64,000 nt of DNA from Granulicella sibirica (GTDB lineage Bacteria; Acidobacteriota; Terriglobia; Terriglobales; Acidobacteriaceae). The DNA lies in NCBI RefSeq assembly GCF_004115155.1, contig NZ_RDSM01000001.1, positions 1,922,001 through 1,986,000 on the forward strand. Direction: 5' to 3'. Position 1 is the first letter of the stretch. Each line of letters begins with the position of its first letter. The notes beneath the pieces were generated by a model. It ran no database searches, was not told the origin of the DNA, and saw nothing but the letters and a program-made list of their open reading frames with translations. This document shows, one piece after another, positions 1 to 9,307 of this stretch. A program made the position numbers and the translations under genes.

Positions 1-1040
1 GTGTCATTCTTGACGGAGCCAAATGATGTAAGCCGGTCGGCGATCGTGCTTCCAGCGGGTGTACTCGCCGCCGCGACCCCCAACACAAGTAGAATCCCTA
101 GAACAAAAACTGTCTGGATCTTTGCTTTCGTGCCGGCGCGAATAAACAGCACCACGCCTGCACATGCACACGCTACCCAGGCAGAACGCACAGAGGTTAG
201 CGCCAAGGCCAGTATTGGCGACACGATAGCAACCAGCTTCCAACGAAATCGAAGGACACATGTAACCAAGATGTCGTAACCCAAAAGCGACCCGGCAGCT
301 TGAGAGTTATTGCATGTTGAGAAAACTCGGATATGGAGCGCCTCTGGAGTTCCCATTGAAATAGCCTGGCCTTGCGCTTGCAGCTGAGCCAACCAGTAGG
401 TGTCCCAGGCGAAGGGAGCAAAGAACTGCAAGACGCCATAGACCGCGACGATTCCGCCGACCACCATGACCGCCCTATTGAACATCCTCGCCAGACTTTG
501 CTGCGAATCCTCCTGAAGATAGCAAAACATGCCGATCATGAGAGGACATAACCAGCCAAGCAAAGGAACGGCCGCCGCAGCGACTCCGTTTCTCAAGAAG
601 CCGACAAACGCCCCGTAGAGAACTCCTAACAGGGCTAGAACATACACCAGATTCTGGGGATCCAGTAGTCGAAACTTACCGATTCGCAATACGCTCAGGA
701 AGGTCACCAAGATGGGTGCAGCGAGCATCGGACTGTGTTCTACGATCGTCCCGCCATTGTCTGCGACCCGATGAACAAAGGGGGTGCAGCAAAGCAAGAT
801 CACAGTATGAACCAGATAGATCCTCTCGTAGCGAAAGAGAAGATACACTCCGACGACGATAGCCAGCGGCGTGAATGCGACTTCTACCACGCGGCCCCTT
901 ATAGCGATCAATAGGAGAGCCGTGATCCCCAAAAATGCCGCAAGAGCAAGCCACCCATTTTTCTCGGAGGGGCGTTCGCTAAGGCTTGAATCCTTCCTGC
1001 CTATAGTCTTCGTTGGCAGTACGACAGCTGTTTCTCTCAT
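1..1040 (-). CDS. O-antigen ligase/polymerase-like membrane protein (partial, C-terminus beyond window)
   Basis: I read this frame directly: from an ATG at 1040 it stays open to base 1 (346 codons), so the C-terminus lies outside the window. The N-terminus is polar (MRETAVVLPTKTIGRK) and is followed by many hydrophobic segments such as GWLALAAFLGITALLLIAI and LVYVLALLGVLYGAFVGFLR. The spacing of membrane helices, a motif resembling RVFSTCNNSQAAGS, and its place in a polysaccharide locus fit the Wzy/WaaL O-antigen ligase superfamily, whose members polymerise or transfer lipid-linked glycans in the inner membrane. The family is conserved in topology rather than sequence, so the exact activity is inference. 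It is transcribed away from the GT-C-like gene at 1605. Confidence 0.72.
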   Translation of the reverse strand, partial: MRETAVVLPTKTIGRKDSSLSERPSEKNGWLALAAFLGITALLLIAIRGRVVEVAFTPLAIVVGVYLLFRYERIYLVHTVILLCCTPFVHRVADNGGTIVEHSPMLAAPILVTFLSVLRIGKFRLLDPQNLVYVLALLGVLYGAFVGFLRNGVAAAAVPLLGWLCPLMIGMFCYLQEDSQQSLARMFNRAVMVVGGIVAVYGVLQFFAPFAWDTYWLAQLQAQGQAISMGTPEALHIRVFSTCNNSQAAGSLLGYDILVTCVLRFRWKLVAIVSPILALALTSVRSAWVACACAGVVLFIRAGTKAKIQTVFVLGILLVLGVAAASTPAGSTIADRLTSFGSVKND

Positions 1041-1604
1041 CGAAACCTCTTATTGGCGGGCGGTAAAACGATGCAGGTATAACGTGGCAATAACCAGAGG
1101 TGCCCAGGCTTGGTTGGATAGCAGAGATGAAAAATACGAGGCTCCCCAGCCTTGAGTCGATGCGCTAGTGAAGACCCGAGAGGCACCGAGCGAAGTTGGC
1201 GACACTGCAACCACACCAAGGTGACGGGCATCTTCACGGCGGAAAGACTTTTTCACTCATCCCCCTGGAGTACGCCAGAATTCAAAATATACTTCTATAC
1301 TAGTGCAGGAAACACAATTCGAGTGAGACCTCCGGTTGCGACCGGAGGGTTTTGGGCCCGCACTCGAACCAACGCCTTGGTCCCATGGTGGTACGAAGAG
1401 GTGGGACACGGCGACGACGAACATTGGTCCGGACGACGACTCACCTGGTGAGCAGCTGGGCTCTAAAAGATCAGGTTCCCTCCAGATCTACCGACTCATG
1501 GTCGCCTGTGACTTCTATCCTCGATTTTGCTCCTTATCGCAAAAGGGTCAATTTATCAGCAGGACAGTATATTCTTGGACAGAATCTGTTCTCAAGGCGG
1601 TCAT
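1041..1604. other. Intergenic region between divergent membrane-protein genes
   Basis: No convincing coding frame; the short ORFs here have no family features. It separates the divergent genes starting at 1040 (minus) and 1605 (plus) and should hold both promoters. The one clear structure is the hairpin at 1329-1348, listed separately. Confidence 0.5.
1329..1353 (+). terminator. Terminator-like hairpin in the 5' leader of the 1605 gene
   Basis: CCTCCGGT (1329-1336) and ACCGGAGG (1341-1348) form a perfect 8-bp stem with loop TGCG, followed by GTTTT. No plus-strand gene ends just before it, so it may be a leader structure or a relic rather than the end of a known transcript. Confidence 0.4.
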
Positions 1605-2927
1605 GTGATCTCAAGTCTGAACGCTCGTCGTACGGATCGGTATGCCTCTCTTATAATCGCGTTTCTGATCTTTTGCTCTGCTGCGATTTCCGTTGGCATG
1701 GTCTGGGCTCCCACACACCAGGAAAGACTCCAATCGATTTTTGATCTGGGTTATTTTGTTGGCCCGACTACGCAAAGCCTTCTGCAGGATCATGGCCTGC
1801 TCGTGTGCTTTGATCAACTACGTGGACCCACGGACGCACTGTGTTTTCATAGCGCCCGCATGCCGGTTGCTTCGATTGTTCTGGCCACAGGGGTAAAGCT
1901 TTTTGGAGATGATCCCAAGAGGATCGACGTCGCGAAGACGCTCGTATTCCTGATCCCCCTCTGGATCTCTTTCTTCTTCATTTTGAGGTTCGTTTCAAAG
2001 GATCGGAAAGCCGCGACTTTATGTGGCCTTATCTTGTTCCTGCCTCTGCTCGCGAGCAGTCTGCTCGTCGTGATCACGAGTATGGAGGTCGAAGAGGGAT
2101 ATCTTTACGGTCTACTTACGTTGGCTCTCGTTCTGATCGTTTTTCCCTTTAGACGCTCTACCATGTGGGCGGTCTGCTCCGCGGTGATCCTTGAGCTCAT
2201 CTTTCTATCGAAGAGTTCCATGCTTCCTGCTGTTGCAGTTTTGCTCCTTGCCACGCTCTTTCATCTGCGGTCCTGGAGACTTCGGATGGTCATTACTCTG
2301 CTGGTGGCGCTTGCTCCGCTTTCATGGGCCGCCTATCAACACCACGTCAGCGGAAGATACTCCGTCGGCACGAGCCTCGATGGGTTCAATTTCCATAAAG
2401 GAAATAACCCTGACTTCCTGGATAGATACCCAACAACGAATGCTCGCTTCGATTCATTCGATCCAGCACTAAACGGGAACCGATATTTTCCGAATGAATG
2501 GGCGTTTAATGATTACCATTTATCCGCAGGCCGTGCTTTTGCGCTCTCACGTCCGACTTACACGCTTATCGGTCTTTGGCGAAAATTTTCCTATCTGTTC
2601 TTTTCGCTGAATTCATTTACCGCGACGAGAATGAGCAGAATTCCAGCTCTTTTGACTTTAGCCGGCGTATTGACCTTCAGGCTCATCCTGTGGAGCGCAG
2701 TTGCTCTTTCCCTGTTCGCACTCGTTACGAAGGCAGGCCAGCTTCGCTCCGCTGCATTGACTTACCTTCTACTTCTTTCCGCATATTCGCTTCCGTACCT
2801 GGTCGGCTTCGGCTTCATGCGGCACGCGGTCGTCCTCGCGTACCCATCGGCAGTCTTCTGTACTTTCTATGTGTACGTCGTACGAGCCGGGGCAAACGGG
2901 TACCGGCTTAGCTCACTCGCGAGCTAA
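1605..2927 (+). CDS. Polytopic membrane protein, GT-C/GT39-like
   Basis: About 440 residues with roughly ten hydrophobic segments, for example LVFLIPLWISFFFILRFV, TLCGLILFLPLLASSLLVVI and LTYLLLLSAYSLPYLVGFGF. Large polar loops between helices and the locus context suggest a GT-C fold glycosyltransferase or related membrane protein acting on lipid-linked sugars; no diagnostic catalytic motif was found, so this is inference. The GTG at 1605 was chosen because AAGGCGG lies a few bases upstream; the longer frame would start at a TTG (1527) with no ribosome-binding site. It converges with the minus-strand gene ending at 2941, with a shared hairpin between them. Confidence 0.6.
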   Translation: MISSLNARRTDRYASLIIAFLIFCSAAISVGMVWAPTHQERLQSIFDLGYFVGPTTQSLLQDHGLLVCFDQLRGPTDALCFHSARMPVASIVLATGVKLFGDDPKRIDVAKTLVFLIPLWISFFFILRFVSKDRKAATLCGLILFLPLLASSLLVVITSMEVEEGYLYGLLTLALVLIVFPFRRSTMWAVCSAVILELIFLSKSSMLPAVAVLLLATLFHLRSWRLRMVITLLVALAPLSWAAYQHHVSGRYSVGTSLDGFNFHKGNNPDFLDRYPTTNARFDSFDPALNGNRYFPNEWAFNDYHLSAGRAFALSRPTYTLIGLWRKFSYLFFSLNSFTATRMSRIPALLTLAGVLTFRLILWSAVALSLFALVTKAGQLRSAALTYLLLLSAYSLPYLVGFGFMRHAVVLAYPSAVFCTFYVYVVRAGANGYRLSSLAS

Positions 2928-2931
2928 GCCG
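2904..2931. terminator. Bidirectional terminator-like hairpin between convergent genes
   Basis: CGGCTTAGCTC (2904-2914) and GAGCTAAGCCG (2921-2931) form an 11-bp perfect stem with loop ACTCGC. It overlaps the stop codon of the 1605-2927 gene and lies just past the end of the opposing gene at 2941, as expected for a shared terminator, though neither side has a long T run. Confidence 0.6.
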
Positions 2932-2940
2932 CCGGTCCTC

Positions 2941-4578
2941 TTACCATTTTGTGACGCGATAGAGTGTCTGGCACTGGGTCGCATGAATGGTATAGCGGAA
3001 CCCTAGAAGCCAATCACCAGGATCACTGCAGTATTCGGCTACTTTCTCTCCGCCTAGTGTCGACGGGTTGATGGTGAGGTCGTCGCTTCCTGTACTAGGA
3101 AGAAGCACGTACTGAACCTGCTTGAGCTTCAGGTACTCAATGACGCGTCCGGTCTGGAGGTAGTCGACGTAGGTGGGATCGACGAGCCCCCCGAGGTCAA
3201 TGACATCTCCTCCCCAGTCATAGCTGACTCGTCCGATATCGAATGCCGCGAACCGGTCGGTCGTCGGAACGTTCGCCCGCATCCACGTTGCGATTTTCCC
3301 GTGAGTATTGTTAATGTGCGCAATGCCGGCGAACGTGACTCGACGCCAGGTCCCTAGTGAGGCTAAGCTCGCGAAGCACATGAAGACTACAACAGCAACT
3401 TTCACCCAAGGCCGGTCTCCACGGGCGAGTAGGCTAAGCAACTGGTAGACACCTAACACCAGAAGTGGAAAGAAGAGCATCAGGGTAAGAGGTTGATAAC
3501 GCCCACCATGGCCACCGGTAGGAAAGGTAAACAAATAGATGGAGAAGTGTATACCCGACCACAATACGAGGGCGCCTATGCGCAGGGGTTTGCGCTGGAG
3601 CAAGAACAGAACACCTACTATTGTGAGGACGAGCAATATAATTCCCAAGAATGCGTAGAAGGTGGCCGCTTCCCGGAGTGAGTTGAGCTGGTGAGTGTAG
3701 CTGGTACTGAACTGACGAGGAAGACGTTGGACCCAAGCTCCACAAAAGCGCGCCATGGATCGAATAGAATGCGGGCCGCCGGTGTTATGGAAGTATAGCC
3801 ATGACCTGCCCTTGAGGGTTGCGGGCATAAGGGTCTTCGACGTGTAGAGGTTCGCTCCAAATTGTATGCACGTGCAGACGATCCAGAATGCGAGGACGAC
3901 GAGATACTCTCGCAGCCGACGGCGCTGGTGGGCAACAGCCCATCCGAAGAGGAATAAGAGCGGAGCAAAGGGAATCGATTCGGGACGTGTGAGCACCAGA
4001 AGACCGGCGCAGCATCCGGTGAAGACGGCACTGCGGAGCGAGTTGTCGGGCGGAAGCAGCCAAAAGTAGATGGCGCTCAGCGAGAACACAGCGAAGAGCA
4101 GGTGCTCCATCCCGATCATGCCGAGCCAGACAAAGTTTCCAAGGAGCGCTGGCGAGATCGCGACGACCCACGATACAAAGGGCGGCAGGCGGTCACGGGA
4201 TGCCATGACAAACAGCAGCGGTCCTATAAGAGCGAGGAGTACGTAGCTGATTCCCAGGTTGTACCAGACTGGGTCTATGCGGAAAAGGAGGTAATTGGTC
4301 GCCTGGATGAGTGTCCACAGAAGGCTGGTAGCTCCCGAGGAACGGTGGAGTTGACTGAAGCCAAGGATTCCGCGGTCGGCGAGATTTCGAGCTACCGTCT
4401 GATGGATATACGAGTCGTCGAGAGGGAGTCCATGCTGCGCATATTCGACGGTTGTCAGGACGGTGAACGTCAACACGTACATTAATGCGATCAGGCCCAG
4501 AGCCGACCACGGTATTTCAAAGACATCTTGCTTCAGAGTGCTCGATCGAGGGGCACGCGTGTTAGCTAAAATAGGCAC
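2941..4578 (-). CDS. Polytopic membrane protein, GT-C glycosyltransferase-like
   Basis: 545 residues. A short cytoplasmic N-terminus and first helix (about residues 27-47) are followed by an extracytoplasmic loop with LPLDDSYIHQTVARNLADRG; an acidic DD pair in the first loop is typical of GT-C transferases that use polyprenyl-phosphate sugars. About ten more helices follow, then a C-terminal soluble domain of about 130 residues (ATWMRANVPTTDRFAAFDIG onward), as in ArnT/PMT-like proteins. It starts at GTG 4578 with GGAGAG just upstream. Likely role: adding a sugar to a lipid-linked glycan at the outer face of the inner membrane. Acceptor and sugar are unknown. Confidence 0.65.
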   Translation of the reverse strand: MPILANTRAPRSSTLKQDVFEIPWSALGLIALMYVLTFTVLTTVEYAQHGLPLDDSYIHQTVARNLADRGILGFSQLHRSSGATSLLWTLIQATNYLLFRIDPVWYNLGISYVLLALIGPLLFVMASRDRLPPFVSWVVAISPALLGNFVWLGMIGMEHLLFAVFSLSAIYFWLLPPDNSLRSAVFTGCCAGLLVLTRPESIPFAPLLFLFGWAVAHQRRRLREYLVVLAFWIVCTCIQFGANLYTSKTLMPATLKGRSWLYFHNTGGPHSIRSMARFCGAWVQRLPRQFSTSYTHQLNSLREAATFYAFLGIILLVLTIVGVLFLLQRKPLRIGALVLWSGIHFSIYLFTFPTGGHGGRYQPLTLMLFFPLLVLGVYQLLSLLARGDRPWVKVAVVVFMCFASLASLGTWRRVTFAGIAHINNTHGKIATWMRANVPTTDRFAAFDIGRVSYDWGGDVIDLGGLVDPTYVDYLQTGRVIEYLKLKQVQYVLLPSTGSDDLTINPSTLGGEKVAEYCSDPGDWLLGFRYTIHATQCQTLYRVTKW

Positions 4579-5127
4579 TAGCTCTCCGAACGGATGGCGC
4601 AGATTTTGGTTGGTGCTCTGAACTTCAGACCTAAGGTCCTCATTCTTAATGTTTTACTATGGTTTCTTAATCTGGAGCTGAGGACCTGGCGTCGATTCCT
4701 GCCAGCCAATCCCACGAGGTGAGGCAGCGATTCGGGCGTCCAAGTAAGCTCCTCTAGAATACTCTCAAAATTAGAGGACTTCCGCGCCGGAGTCCAAAAC
4801 GCGCAGTCCCTTCCCGATTGAGGAGCACGTCTTGTACCAAACCATGTCCCGCTTCCTATTGCTCTTCTCTGGTTCATAGAAGAGACCCTCCTTGCGGAGG
4901 CGTGACAGGCTTCTTGCTCACCGAGTCAGAATCGGAACTGTCCGCCTAAAGGGCTCAAGAGTCCGGAATGCGATTTGCAGGAGATTTAGGGGCCGGGCTC
5001 GCCCGGGGGTTTTAGAGGCCCATCTAGCTTCGGGAGATGGACAAGATCCCTGAGACAGGAGAGATAGTCGAACGGAAGGCGTTCTTGCCCTGAAGCGGGC
5101 TAACTGAGGAAGGCAAGCTCTTGCCCA
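4579..5127. other. Intergenic region with two small hairpins
   Basis: No supported gene. CCTCC-TTGC-GGAGG (4887-4900) is a small hairpin. CCGGG-CTCG-CCCGG (4993-5006) is followed by GGGTTTT and looks terminator-like on the plus strand, yet no plus-strand gene leads into it. Upstream of 4578 it should hold the promoter of the 2941-4578 gene. Confidence 0.4.
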
Positions 5128-7269
5128 CTACTTTATCGGCCCTACGATCAAATTCTTGTCCAGCGGAAGCTCAGGACTCTGGTACGGAATAGCGCCGATG
5201 TCTCGCGGATTCCTCTGGTTGGACCGCAGGGGTGATTTGGTCTGAATCCTGAAATCATTGGCCGCAGGATTGAGGAACATCGGATCCGTACCATCGCAGG
5301 TAGAATTTCTGTCGGGCCCGTTGGTGATCCAGTCTTCACAATTGAAGCTCCCGGCACTGGCTCGAGTGATCACCTTTTGAGTAGGAGCGCCTCGGTAGAA
5401 ATTGTCGTGGAAGTCATAACCGGCATGGTTCCCGCTGACAATATAGAGAAGATTTCCGCCATTCAACGACCGCATACTCGGATTCCAGTTCGGAAGCGCG
5501 GCTTGGTTGCCGAAGGCAGGGTAGTTTTGATCGATGACATTTCGCCAGAAGTGGGGTGCTGTGCAACCGTTCCTTCCGTTTCCCTCGAAGGTGGCGCCTG
5601 CGCCCCAGGTGTTAACGATGGTGTTATGCATCTCATAGAAGCCGGAGAACAGCGTTGAGTTGGTATTGCAATCGATTCCGTTGTAGAGGCTCCTCGATGC
5701 ACTTCGTCCAAGATTGACTATCAGATTATTTGAGATGACCTGAGACCCGGGTACTGGCCCTCCTGGGCCTCCATCCGTGCTTGAGGAATAGCCTCCGATC
5801 TGAATGCCCTCGCCATAGCTGTCGTGGATGTAGTTATGGTCGAGTAGTCCTCCAGAGATCGCAGTGAAGCCGATACCGAGTTGATTGTTTGTTAGCTCAT
5901 TGTTTGCGATTCGACCGCCCACATTTTGCGGGAGACTGCCCGCATTGAAATTGAGGCTGGTGTTGTACACGATGCCCGGAGCAGTTGAAGTATTCACAAA
6001 GTTTCCGCACGCCAGGCAGCTGTTCTCCTTCCCGCCGTCAATCCCGTTGAGATTGATCCCCGCGAGATAGGTGTTATCTGATGCAAAGTAGCTATCAAGA
6101 GTTCCCACGAAGCTACTGAGCACGGCAGGAGACTTGAGATTTGGCGGGTTTTTCGCACCACTAGCATGCACGGAAATTCCACCTCGGGTGTGTGCCAGAC
6201 CGAGATTGGTATTTTGCTGGGTCAGGTAGTCATTTCCGAGGCTCGTGCAGTTGAAGACTCGGAGACGCTGGAACGTGATGTAGCTACCGACAGGATCGGT
6301 GTCAGAGTAGGGAATGTCTTGCGCACAGCTTTCGAAGCTGTGAGCAACGGTTAGATCTTGTACTGTGACGTAGTTAGTGCCCTCAATGAAAACACCATAA
6401 ATCCTGTGGGTTGCTTCGATAACATGACTATTTGGATTAGACCCGTCGGCGAGGTTGAGATAGACCGTGTAGCCAGCCGTAGGTGAGCCAGAGACGTACC
6501 AGACACCTGGGTACGTAGGATAGCCAAATCCCCGCGTGCCAGGAATGAACGCGGAGGCCCCTTCCTCCACATTCTGAAGACCTGTGTTCCCTGGAGCGAA
6601 GGACTGTCGTGCTTCGCCGTTCTTGGCTGGGGTGATCTTTCTGTAGGCAGGATCGGAGCAACCCCTAACCGGCGCAGGGCCGGCTAAGAGGGAGAGGTCG
6701 GCGTTGCTGGATGGCGCTTCCCACATGTCCAGAAAGTTGTATGTCGTGCCAGGTGAACACACTCCGACGTAATTCGGAACAGGAAGAAGTTGCTGTTGAA
6801 GCCCGTTCGCGGGGTTTGGGTCCACGTAAAGCTTCAACGGAAATTGTTGTCCTGCGAGTAGCCGCAATTGGTAGGTCGTCCCCGCTACAGGTGTCCACTT
6901 TCCCACCAGGACGTCTGCGGAATCAATCACGGGATTTGGACCATCTCCATAGGCTCCGATGACAATCGGCCGACCGGACGCGCCGGAGCAGACTGGAGGA
7001 TTGGTAGCAACGGATTGATTGCCTTTGTTCTGGTACTGCGATCCGCAAAAGATGTATGCATCCCGGAAGACATCTCCTCGCTTGAGGAGGAAAGAATCGC
7101 CGGGCGTGGCGTGCGCCAGAGACTCATTCAGCTTGGTGATCGTCTGCCAAGGGGCTGCGGGACTCAAACCACTGTTGCTGTCCCTTCCCGAATTCGCGAT
7201 GTAGTGCGTTGCGGCTAATGAGAGCGTGGCAATAGGGCAGAGGAGTACGGTAACGACAAGTCTAAGCAT
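5128..7269 (-). CDS. Secreted right-handed parallel beta-helix protein (shorter paralogue)
   Basis: 713 residues with a Sec signal peptide (MLRLVVTVLLCPIATLSLA, cleavage before ATHYIANSG). The N-terminal block (about 20-120) has the PGDSFLLKRGDVFRDAY and PPVCSGASGRPIVIGAYG motifs common in pectate-lyase-like secreted proteins. The rest is rich in Asn/Gly repeats such as ISNNLIVNLG and MHNTIVNTWG, typical of beta-helix coils. It shares the block order PPxCSG, VPNYVG, ATHRxYG and the ending SPLRxxxxxxxDIGAxxY with the proteins at 11322 and 32601. The start is ATG 7269 with AAGGAAG upstream. It probably binds or cleaves extracellular polysaccharide; no catalytic set could be assigned. Confidence 0.75.
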   Translation of the reverse strand: MLRLVVTVLLCPIATLSLAATHYIANSGRDSNSGLSPAAPWQTITKLNESLAHATPGDSFLLKRGDVFRDAYIFCGSQYQNKGNQSVATNPPVCSGASGRPIVIGAYGDGPNPVIDSADVLVGKWTPVAGTTYQLRLLAGQQFPLKLYVDPNPANGLQQQLLPVPNYVGVCSPGTTYNFLDMWEAPSSNADLSLLAGPAPVRGCSDPAYRKITPAKNGEARQSFAPGNTGLQNVEEGASAFIPGTRGFGYPTYPGVWYVSGSPTAGYTVYLNLADGSNPNSHVIEATHRIYGVFIEGTNYVTVQDLTVAHSFESCAQDIPYSDTDPVGSYITFQRLRVFNCTSLGNDYLTQQNTNLGLAHTRGGISVHASGAKNPPNLKSPAVLSSFVGTLDSYFASDNTYLAGINLNGIDGGKENSCLACGNFVNTSTAPGIVYNTSLNFNAGSLPQNVGGRIANNELTNNQLGIGFTAISGGLLDHNYIHDSYGEGIQIGGYSSSTDGGPGGPVPGSQVISNNLIVNLGRSASRSLYNGIDCNTNSTLFSGFYEMHNTIVNTWGAGATFEGNGRNGCTAPHFWRNVIDQNYPAFGNQAALPNWNPSMRSLNGGNLLYIVSGNHAGYDFHDNFYRGAPTQKVITRASAGSFNCEDWITNGPDRNSTCDGTDPMFLNPAANDFRIQTKSPLRSNQRNPRDIGAIPYQSPELPLDKNLIVGPIK

Positions 7270-7368
7270 TATCTTCCTTGATGGAATGATGATCGTTCCT
7301 CAGCACTTTGGCTCACGGAGGGACTCTAAGCAGGCATACTCGCCGCTCTTCTATCACCACCAGCGGAA

Positions 7369-8808
7369 CTACATCGCTCCAGACCCCTTCACAACAGCAG
7401 GTATGGTCTGAGCAAGAATTTGTAGATCGAGCCAGAACGACCAGCGATCAATATAGTCCATGTCGAGCTGCATCCATTCTTCAAACCCGATGGAACTGCG
7501 GCCACTGACCTGCCAGAGACATGTTATGCCGGGTTTGACGCTGAAGCGCCTGCGATGCCAGTCTTCGGAAAATCCCCGGTAATCCCTGAGAGGGAGAGGC
7601 CTGGGACCAACAAGACTCATATCTCCGAGCCATACATTGAAGAGCTGGGGCAGCTCATCAAGACTAGTCTTCCTGAGGAAGGAGCCAACCGGGGTGATGC
7701 GTGGATCGTGCTTAAGCTTGAAGGTGGGTCCAGCGGACTGATTGAGATGTTCGACCTTCTTCATCTGCGCTTCAGCATCGGCGACCATCGTTCTGAACTT
7801 GTAGATTTTGAAACGCCGTTTGCCCATCCCGAGCCGCTCTTGCGCGAAGATGATCGGCCCTGGCGAAGTAAAGCGTACCGCGAGAGCAATCACAGCGATC
7901 ACCGGGGAAAGGCCGAGAAGAATAATCGTCGAGAGGACGAAGTCAAAGGTGCGCTTCGCGACAACGAGTACACCGTTGCGTTCCGTATTGTGCAATGTGA
8001 TCAGCCTCTGCGAAATCCCAATGCTCTGTACGCCATCCGACGTGTAGTCAAAGAGACTTGCATCGCATCGCACTAGAATTCCCTGCTGACGGCACCAGTT
8101 CATAATTTGTTGCGTAAACCGGTAGCTCGATGCGATGGGAAGAGCGATGATGACCTCATCCAGCGCCATGTTTCGGAGGAGCTCGAGAATGTCCTCCGAG
8201 TTCCCTATGAGCATTTGCTTGTAGTGCTCGGGAGCCCCATCAAAGTGCCAGATGTCGTCTACAAAGCCAAGCAGCTTGTATCCTGAGTCGCCATCTCCGA
8301 TCAAACCGTCGGCAAGGGCGACCGCTCTACGATTCGAGCCAACGAGAATCACGTTGCGCACGTTGCGCCCACTGCGGTGGAAGACCCTCATGCAGACTCG
8401 CGCGACGATCCTTGTGAACAGCAATGCCGAGAACGATATGAGCCAGAAGAGGAAGAAAGCGGTGACCACCGATCCCGACGGAATCAGTCCGCTCAACTGA
8501 CACGTCCAGAGCCAAACTCCGGCCCAGAATGCTGCAACTCCCGTGCCTACCGCAAGAGCGAGGGCCTGTTCTACCCAACTGGCCAGCCGATAAGACTGGT
8601 AGGCTCCCGTTGCCACCATGGACAACTGCCAGCATAGGCTGAGAAGTATGACGCTCAAGAGTTGCCAGAAAGGACTCTTGATGACGAGCGCGCCGGCATC
8701 AAGTGGGAGCTGGTGGAGCACAGAAGCCGTAACAAGCAAACTGACCGCGCAGACCGCCAGATCACCGCACATTCCAAATAGAACAATCTTACGACTGGCT
8801 TGTCTCAT
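7369..8808 (-). CDS. Exopolysaccharide polyprenyl glycosylphosphotransferase (WcaJ/PssZ type)
   Basis: 479 residues. Residues about 1-145 carry four to five membrane helices, the middle is a CoA-binding-like Rossmann region ([20 protein letters not shown]), and the C-terminal half is the bacterial sugar transferase domain. That domain has [21 protein letters not shown], the [21 protein letters not shown] block and [13 protein letters not shown]. The family moves a hexose-1-phosphate from a nucleotide sugar to undecaprenyl phosphate, the first step of exopolysaccharide repeat-unit assembly. The start ATG 8808 has GCGAGG upstream. It ends about 100 bases before the start of the beta-helix gene, so the two may be co-transcribed. 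The sugar (glucose or galactose) cannot be read from sequence. Confidence 0.9.
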   Translation of the reverse strand: MRQASRKIVLFGMCGDLAVCAVSLLVTASVLHQLPLDAGALVIKSPFWQLLSVILLSLCWQLSMVATGAYQSYRLASWVEQALALAVGTGVAAFWAGVWLWTCQLSGLIPSGSVVTAFFLFWLISFSALLFTRIVARVCMRVFHRSGRNVRNVILVGSNRRAVALADGLIGDGDSGYKLLGFVDDIWHFDGAPEHYKQMLIGNSEDILELLRNMALDEVIIALPIASSYRFTQQIMNWCRQQGILVRCDASLFDYTSDGVQSIGISQRLITLHNTERNGVLVVAKRTFDFVLSTIILLGLSPVIAVIALAVRFTSPGPIIFAQERLGMGKRRFKIYKFRTMVADAEAQMKKVEHLNQSAGPTFKLKHDPRITPVGSFLRKTSLDELPQLFNVWLGDMSLVGPRPLPLRDYRGFSEDWHRRRFSVKPGITCLWQVSGRSSIGFEEWMQLDMDYIDRWSFWLDLQILAQTIPAVVKGSGAM

Positions 8809-9307
8809 GGGAACCTCGCATGTACTTCCTTGGTTAGGTATCCTCTGCGATCGAAGTCTCTAAAACAATGCTCGCATAAGAACGTTGCACCTGAACAGAA
8901 CGAAACTAACGGGTGCGACGTCAAGGCAGAAAAACATTCTGCTAATCTTTCCAGGATATTCGTCGGGTCGGAACGGACGAAGCTTCGAAGAAATGTCGAT
9001 CGAATCACTTGCGAACTTTCGCGCAAGCGTAAATACGGTAACCAGGCTCGGAGGATCATGTCCATAGAACACGCGCATTCATTCTTATCGCAACCGCTAT
9101 AAGAATGAATGCCGCAGGCAGCTCCAGCAAAGGTTCAAACGTGTACACGTTGATTGTAGCAACTGCAGCGTGATTGATCAATCACTCCCGGTACGCTGCT
9201 CGGTGTTGACGCCGAGCCTTCGTTATACTGGGGCTGAAAGCCATATTCTAGGTTGAATTCGAGTTCTTGAATCCGTTGGTGGAACGAGGAGAGAGGCTAG
9301 AAAACGA
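8809..9307. promoter_or_regulatory. Divergent promoter region with a perfect inverted repeat
   Basis: About 500 bases between the divergent glycosylphosphotransferase (minus) and GT4 transferase (plus) genes, with no supported ORF. It should hold both promoters and contains the 14-bp inverted repeat at 9075-9112. A second, short dyad CTCGG-N8-CCGAG lies at 9199-9216. Confidence 0.5.
9075..9112. repeat. Perfect 14-bp inverted repeat (possible operator or hairpin)
   Basis: GCATTCATTCTTAT (9075-9088) and ATAAGAATGAATGC (9099-9112) are exact reverse complements around a 10-base spacer. The AT-rich arms lie in the middle of a divergent intergenic region, so a regulator-binding site or an RNA hairpin are both possible. 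It lacks the GC-rich stem and T run of an intrinsic terminator. Confidence 0.75.

Noticed and set aside
1..279. Plus-strand frame at the left edge
   Set aside because: Antisense to the membrane-protein gene read on the minus strand from 1040.
9206..9229. TTGACG and TATACT as a sigma-70 promoter for the GT4 gene
   Set aside because: The spacing is 12 bases, too short for a normal promoter.
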